Assembly: GCF_009800965.1 (NCBI RefSeq)
Contig: NZ_WUAF01000014.1
Coordinates: 1-64,000 of the forward strand
DNA: 64,000 bases
Source: Cognatazoarcus halotolerans
GTDB lineage: Bacteria > Pseudomonadota > Gammaproteobacteria > Burkholderiales > Rhodocyclaceae
Direction of reading: 5' to 3'
Below, in pieces: positions 60,049 through 64,000 of this stretch. The notes under the pieces were generated by a model, which saw nothing but the letters and a program-made list of their open reading frames with translations, ran no database searches and was not told the DNA's origin. The translations under genes were made by a program, and so were the position numbers. Every line of letters starts with the position of its first letter. The first letter of the stretch is position 1.

Positions 60049-61500
60049 TTACTCGTAGCCCTTGAAGCCTTTCAGCAGGAACAGATACACCTCGCGCCCG
60101 AAATCCCGATAGATCGTGACCTTGACGGTGCCGAGCGCCTCCGTGCTTGAGAAGCGAGCCGAGATGTCGTCGATCGACGGCGTGCGGGAGACAAGCAGCA
60201 CATCTCGGCCGAGCTTGTCGTGGAGCGTCGTAGTGAGCTGGTAATGGTCTATCACGCTGCCGGCCGGGTTCCAGCTGGCATAGTCGCGTGGATGGTCGAA
60301 ATAGATCAACTGGGCCAGCAACTCCCGGTCCCGCGCGACCAGAATGGCATCGGGGTGCGCACGGATGGCGGGTGCGACGCCTTCGGCCAGTTCGTGCCAA
60401 CCACGGGCCCGTTTGTACGGATCCTTGTTGCGGGTCATCTCGACACCAGCCAGCGCGGTGAGGTCGGGCCAATGGTAGATCAGCGATACCAGCAAGGCGT
60501 TGACCACGACGGCAGCGATTGCCCAGCGTGGCCGGCCGCTGCCGATCCAGAACGCGACGGTCAGCACCACGGCTGCGACGAAGGCCGGGGCGGCCCAGTT
60601 GCCATTTGCCCCGCCCGACGACGCCTGAATCCCGACCAGCAATAACAAGGGAAGGCAGAACGCAAGCAGCGCATGGTTGGCACGATTTTTCCAGACTCTG
60701 CCGATGCTGAACAATGCCCATACCAGACCGATCGAAAGCAGCGGACCGAAGGAGGCGAGCTGGGCAGTTAGAAACTCGCCGAGATTGGCGCTATCCGAAA
60801 TCCCGTCATCGACGTGCGTGATTGCCGCAGTGTGACGCAGCGTGGGGAAGTCGTGCTGCCAGTTCCACCACAGGTTCGGGGCGAACACGGCCAGCGCCAG
60901 CAGCAGGGTCGCCCACGGGTGCGCGCTGGCAAGAGCGCGTCGGCCGGCGGGCAGCATCAGCATGACCAGCAGGGCGGAGGGCAGAAACGCGGCCATGGTG
61001 TACTTGGATTGCAGGCCCAGACCAACCGAAAGGCCGAGGCCCAGCCAGTCCGGCCAGCGGTCGCGTTCCAGCGCTCGCAGCAGGAAGAGCATGCCGAGGG
61101 ACCAGAAGAACAGCAACGGGGCGTCCGTCGAGACGAACAGGCCAAGTGCGCCGACCAGCGGCATGGTCAGGAAGGCGAGGCCGGACCAGAAGCCGACGCG
61201 GGCATCGAAAAGCCGTGTGCCGATGGCGGCAATCACCAGCGACGTGGCCGGATAGAGCAGAAGGGCTGGCAATTTGACGGCGAGAATGCCGTCGCCGAAC
61301 ACGGCCGTCGAGGCCGCGATCAACGCGGCAATGACCGGCGGTTTCGAGAAGTAGCCCCAGTCGAGCGACTTGGACCAGCCCCAGTAGTAGGCCTCGTCCA
61401 CATAGAGATCGATGCCGAGATGGCGAACGACCCACAGCCGGTAGGCGGTTATCAGCATACCGATGACGAGCAGCAGCAGCGTGCTCCGGGGCGCGCTCAT
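60049..61500 (-). CDS. ArnT-like/GT39 membrane glycosyltransferase (first)
   Basis: 483 residues with about eleven to twelve TM segments. The first periplasmic loop carries the acidic motif DLYVDEAYYWGWSKSLDWGYFSKPPVIAAL, where the DE pair corresponds to the catalytic site of polyprenyl-phosphate-dependent GT-C enzymes. It transfers a sugar from a lipid carrier to a periplasmic acceptor, perhaps lipid A or another glycan. Its ATG overlaps the stop of the next glycosyltransferase gene by 4 bases. Confidence 0.87.
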   Translation of the reverse strand: MSAPRSTLLLLVIGMLITAYRLWVVRHLGIDLYVDEAYYWGWSKSLDWGYFSKPPVIAALIAASTAVFGDGILAVKLPALLLYPATSLVIAAIGTRLFDARVGFWSGLAFLTMPLVGALGLFVSTDAPLLFFWSLGMLFLLRALERDRWPDWLGLGLSVGLGLQSKYTMAAFLPSALLVMLMLPAGRRALASAHPWATLLLALAVFAPNLWWNWQHDFPTLRHTAAITHVDDGISDSANLGEFLTAQLASFGPLLSIGLVWALFSIGRVWKNRANHALLAFCLPLLLLVGIQASSGGANGNWAAPAFVAAVVLTVAFWIGSGRPRWAIAAVVVNALLVSLIYHWPDLTALAGVEMTRNKDPYKRARGWHELAEGVAPAIRAHPDAILVARDRELLAQLIYFDHPRDYASWNPAGSVIDHYQLTTTLHDKLGRDVLLVSRTPSIDDISARFSSTEALGTVKVTIYRDFGREVYLFLLKGFKGYE

Positions 61501-63050
61501 TCCGGATGCCTGCGGATCAAGGCGACGCCACCTTCGGTTTCGAGCGTGTCGTAGCCCGACGATGGGATGCGGTCGATGCGTGTAACGGCAAGGCCGCCCG
61601 AGGCGGGTTCTTCCCGGCGTGTAACGGCTTGGCGGTAGACGCTGAAGCTTGGTGCGGTAAAGCTCTTCAGTGTCACCTCTTCGTTCATCTCACGGACTTT
61701 CAGCGCCATGTCACGCACGGGTCCCTGGACGAGCGTACCCGCATAAGGGACGACAACTCCGGCGAGAACCACAACCTGCAGTGCGGCCGCCACGACGAGC
61801 CGTTTCCAGAGCGCCTGTTTCCATCGGAGCATGACTGCGACCCAGATGAGCAGGGCGGAAAGGGTGGCGAGATAGTAGGAGGTATGGGCAAGCTCGAGTG
61901 CGCGCCCGAGCTGCGCACGGTAGAAGGCGTCTCCGGCACTCGAGTGGGAGAGGGCCGCGAAGATCAGGGGCAGCAGTGGAAAGGCCGCAAGAAAGAGGGT
62001 TGGTGCGAGCAGATGCGGCCATGTCCGGCGCGGCGCATCACGATGAGCCGCAATGAGAACGAACAGCGGCGTGATGCCGTACAGGACGTAGTGCGGAAGT
62101 TTGGTGCCGGAAAGGCTGAAGAACAGCACGACGAATCCGCTCCAGATCCACAGGAAGCGCCGTACGCTGGTGTGGGTATCGTCTCGAACATTGCGCAGTG
62201 CCGCGAAGAAGGGGCCCGACCATGGGAGCAACAGCAGGGGGACGGCAATCACGTAGTAGAGCGCGCTGCCGCCGTGGCCTTCGAGCGTGCCGGCGAAGCG
62301 CTGGACGTTGTGCTTCAGGAAAAAGCCATCGATGAAGAGTTGGCCGTGAATCGACAGCGCGGCCAGATACCACGGCAGCACGATGACCGCGAGGATCAGC
62401 CAGCCCGCCGGATCGAAGACAGCCTTGGCCCATTTGCGCCACTCGCCACGTGATGCGCAGTACAGAAAGGTAACCGCCGACGGCACGATAAGTGCGATCG
62501 GACCCTTGGTGAGGGCCCCGAGGCCCATCCACACGAAGGCTCTGAGCAAGGGAGGCCTGCGTCCCGATTCGAGGTGACGCCAGGCATCGAAGAGCGTCAG
62601 TGCGAGCAGCAGGTTGAGCAAGGCGTCTGCGGTGGCGGCGCGGCCGATGGCGAACGGGCCGAGCGCCGTTGCGGCAATGCCGAGGGCGACAAGCGCGGTG
62701 TCCGGTCCGAAACGCTGGCGCACGAACAGCCAGGTGGCGTAGCACCAGCCGACTGCGGCGAGCGCGGACGGCAGCCGGAACGCCCACTCGCTTGGGCCTA
62801 GCGCCAGGTAGGCGAGGGCCTGCAGCCAGTAGATCAGGATGGGCTTGTCGAAGCGGTGGTCACCGTTGAGGTAGGTCGACAGGAAGTCGCCACGTTCGAA
62901 CATCTCGCGGGTTGCCTCGGAAAATGCGCCCTCGTCCACGTCGAAGAGCGGTGCACCGCCGAGTCGTAGCAGGAATGCGAGCAGCGGAAGCGCCAGTAGC
63001 AGGGCAACCAGCCACGGCTCGAGAGCCCTGCGCTCGAGCGTGTTCGTCAT
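61497..63050 (-). CDS. ArnT-like/GT39 membrane glycosyltransferase (second)
   Basis: 517 residues from ATG 63050, whose ATGA overlaps the stop of the GT2 gene; the frame extends 7 codons upstream. About twelve TM segments; first-loop motif PLFDVDEGAFSEATREMFERGDFLSTYLNGDHRFDKPILIYW contains the acidic and FDKP residues typical of ArnT (L-Ara4N transferase) and related enzymes. Substrate is not decided by these motifs; no arn operon genes (arnA, arnB, arnD) are in view. Confidence 0.88.
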   Translation of the reverse strand: MTNTLERRALEPWLVALLLALPLLAFLLRLGGAPLFDVDEGAFSEATREMFERGDFLSTYLNGDHRFDKPILIYWLQALAYLALGPSEWAFRLPSALAAVGWCYATWLFVRQRFGPDTALVALGIAATALGPFAIGRAATADALLNLLLALTLFDAWRHLESGRRPPLLRAFVWMGLGALTKGPIALIVPSAVTFLYCASRGEWRKWAKAVFDPAGWLILAVIVLPWYLAALSIHGQLFIDGFFLKHNVQRFAGTLEGHGGSALYYVIAVPLLLLPWSGPFFAALRNVRDDTHTSVRRFLWIWSGFVVLFFSLSGTKLPHYVLYGITPLFVLIAAHRDAPRRTWPHLLAPTLFLAAFPLLPLIFAALSHSSAGDAFYRAQLGRALELAHTSYYLATLSALLIWVAVMLRWKQALWKRLVVAAALQVVVLAGVVVPYAGTLVQGPVRDMALKVREMNEEVTLKSFTAPSFSVYRQAVTRREEPASGGLAVTRIDRIPSSGYDTLETEGGVALIRRHPE

Positions 63051-64000
63051 TGACGGGGGCCGCTCATCCATGCCTCGGCGTCGTCAAGCGGTGGCCGGTC
63101 GCGCGCGAGGTAGGCCTGGGATGCACCGGATTCGAAGAGAACACGGGTCAGCAGCTCCGCAAGCACGCCTGATGTCACCATCTGGATACCTGCGATGACC
63201 ATGAAGAAGCCACCAAAAAGCAGCGGGCGGGTCCCGATGGATTCGCCCAAGAACAGCTTTAGGCCCATCAGGTAGGTGAGGATCAGCATGCCGATGGCCC
63301 CCAGCCCGATGCCGATGCCGCCAAAGAAGTGGCCGGGCCGTGTGCGGAAGCGCATGAAGAAATAGACGAACAGCAGGTCGAGCACCACCCTGAAAGTGCG
63401 CGAGATGCCGTACTTGGATTCACCGAATACGCGTGCGTGGTGGGTTACCACCTCCTGGGCGATGCGGCGCGGGGTAGTGACGGTGGCGAGCCATGCAGGA
63501 ATGAAGCGGTGCATCTCGCCGTAGAGCTTGACGTTCTTGATGGCGCTACCGCGGAAGACCTTGAGGCTGCAGCCGTAGTCCTTGAGGTGTACCCCGGTCA
63601 TGCGGGCGATCAGCCGGTTGGCGATGCGGGACGGAATTTTTCTCAGCAGCAGGCCGTCCTGGCGGTTCTTGCGCCAGCCTGCCACCAGGTCGAGATCTTC
63701 CTTGAGCAGGCGATTGACCATGCGCGGGATATCGATCGGGTCGTTCTGCAGGTCGCCGTCCATGGTCACGATGACGTCGCCGCGCGCGGCGTCGAGTCCG
63801 GCCTGCATCGCCGCGGTTTGCTTGAAGTTGCGAACCAGCTCGATGATCCGTACGTGAGGGCCGTAGGCCATCGCGCAGCGCCTGAGTTCGGCCGGTGTGG
63901 CGTCCGAGCTGCCATCGTCCACCAGCAGGATTTCCCAGGGATAGGGATACCCGTCGAGGGCGAGGTGGACACGTTCGAGCAGGGGTTCGACGTTTTCCGC
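63047..64000 (-). CDS. GT2 polyprenyl-phosphate glycosyltransferase (ArnC/DPM1/GtrB-like), 5' end outside window
   Basis: 317 residues visible; the frame is open to base 64000, so the start is missing. Motifs of GT-A glycosyltransferases: EILLVDDGSSD (nucleotide binding), TMDGDLQNDP (DxD-like), RIANRLIARMTG and KDYGCSLKVFR, then two C-terminal TMs (about 230-255, 265-290 of the fragment). Such proteins load a sugar from a nucleotide onto undecaprenyl phosphate at the cytoplasmic face, supplying the two GT39 enzymes coupled downstream. Confidence 0.9.
   Translation of the reverse strand, partial: AENVEPLLERVHLALDGYPYPWEILLVDDGSSDATPAELRRCAMAYGPHVRIIELVRNFKQTAAMQAGLDAARGDVIVTMDGDLQNDPIDIPRMVNRLLKEDLDLVAGWRKNRQDGLLLRKIPSRIANRLIARMTGVHLKDYGCSLKVFRGSAIKNVKLYGEMHRFIPAWLATVTTPRRIAQEVVTHHARVFGESKYGISRTFRVVLDLLFVYFFMRFRTRPGHFFGGIGIGLGAIGMLILTYLMGLKLFLGESIGTRPLLFGGFFMVIAGIQMVTSGVLAELLTRVLFESGASQAYLARDRPPLDDAEAWMSGPRQ

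Noticed and set aside
1-64000. Mobile elements, CRISPR array or prophage
   Set aside because: No transposase, integrase, phage gene, regular repeat-spacer array or attachment-site pair was seen; gene order and composition look like continuous chromosome.

Overview
High-GC, densely packed, gene-rich bacterial chromosome segment. The combination of a benzoate/toluate-type aromatic catabolic operon, an XylR/DmpR-class regulator, ppsA/ppsR divergence, LolCD, RmuC, a DUF2863 protein and a bactofilin/M23 operon fits a betaproteobacterium of the Rhodocyclales/Zoogloeaceae (Thauera, Azoarcus or Aromatoleum type). This placement is an inference from gene content; I could not run a similarity search. 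I see no insertion sequence, prophage, CRISPR array or rRNA operon; one tRNA gene (Asn) is present.

Region 1 (1-11.1 kb) is the most coherent system. A ten-gene minus-strand operon starts with a benzoate/toluate 1,2-dioxygenase (benABC/xylXYZ), then the cis-diol dehydrogenase (benD/xylL), an XylT-type ferredoxin, catechol 2,3-dioxygenase (xylE), 2-hydroxymuconic semialdehyde dehydrogenase (xylG), 2-oxopent-4-enoate hydratase (xylJ) and oxalocrotonate decarboxylase (xylI). It runs into the 5' end of an indolepyruvate:ferredoxin oxidoreductase-like gene at the window edge. The order is that of the TOL meta operon minus xylF, xylQ, xylK and xylH. Upstream lies a near-perfect sigma-54 promoter, an XylR/DmpR-type upstream activating sequence and a divergent V4R/AAA+ activator gene, so the regulatory circuit can be read from the sequence.

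Region 2 (11.1-24.1 kb) is mixed housekeeping and accessory: NAD(P)H-hydrate repair enzyme, a cation diffusion facilitator, a YeeE/YedE transporter, a short ferritin-like protein of the encapsulated-ferritin type with no encapsulin, a closely spaced minus-strand set (NYN nuclease, GNAT acetyltransferase, DUF429, membrane-anchored hydrolase), a large GGDEF/EAL protein, a histone-deacetylase-like enzyme, a secreted LigE DNA ligase and a DUF502 membrane protein.

Region 3 (24.2-31.1 kb) holds three minus-strand genes: a giant transglutaminase/DUF2126 protein, a circularly permuted ATP-grasp plus alpha-E fusion and a second transglutaminase-like protein. This is a known but functionally unsettled predicted peptide-modification cluster.

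Region 4 (31.4-53.3 kb) holds an M20 amidohydrolase, an ABC permease, rmuC, moaA, tRNA-Asn with a textbook promoter and terminator, a winged-helix/TM/AsmA-like fusion, recJ coupled to an ApgM/RpfE-like gene, lolCD, a chemoreceptor, a two-TM RCK potassium-channel-like protein with an atypical filter, DUF2062, comEC, an alpha/beta hydrolase and DUF2863. Region 5 (53.4-64 kb) has the divergent ppsR/ppsA pair, an M23 peptidase/coiled-coil/bactofilin operon, nfeD with an SPFH protein, and three translationally coupled membrane glycosyltransferase genes, the last cut by the window end.
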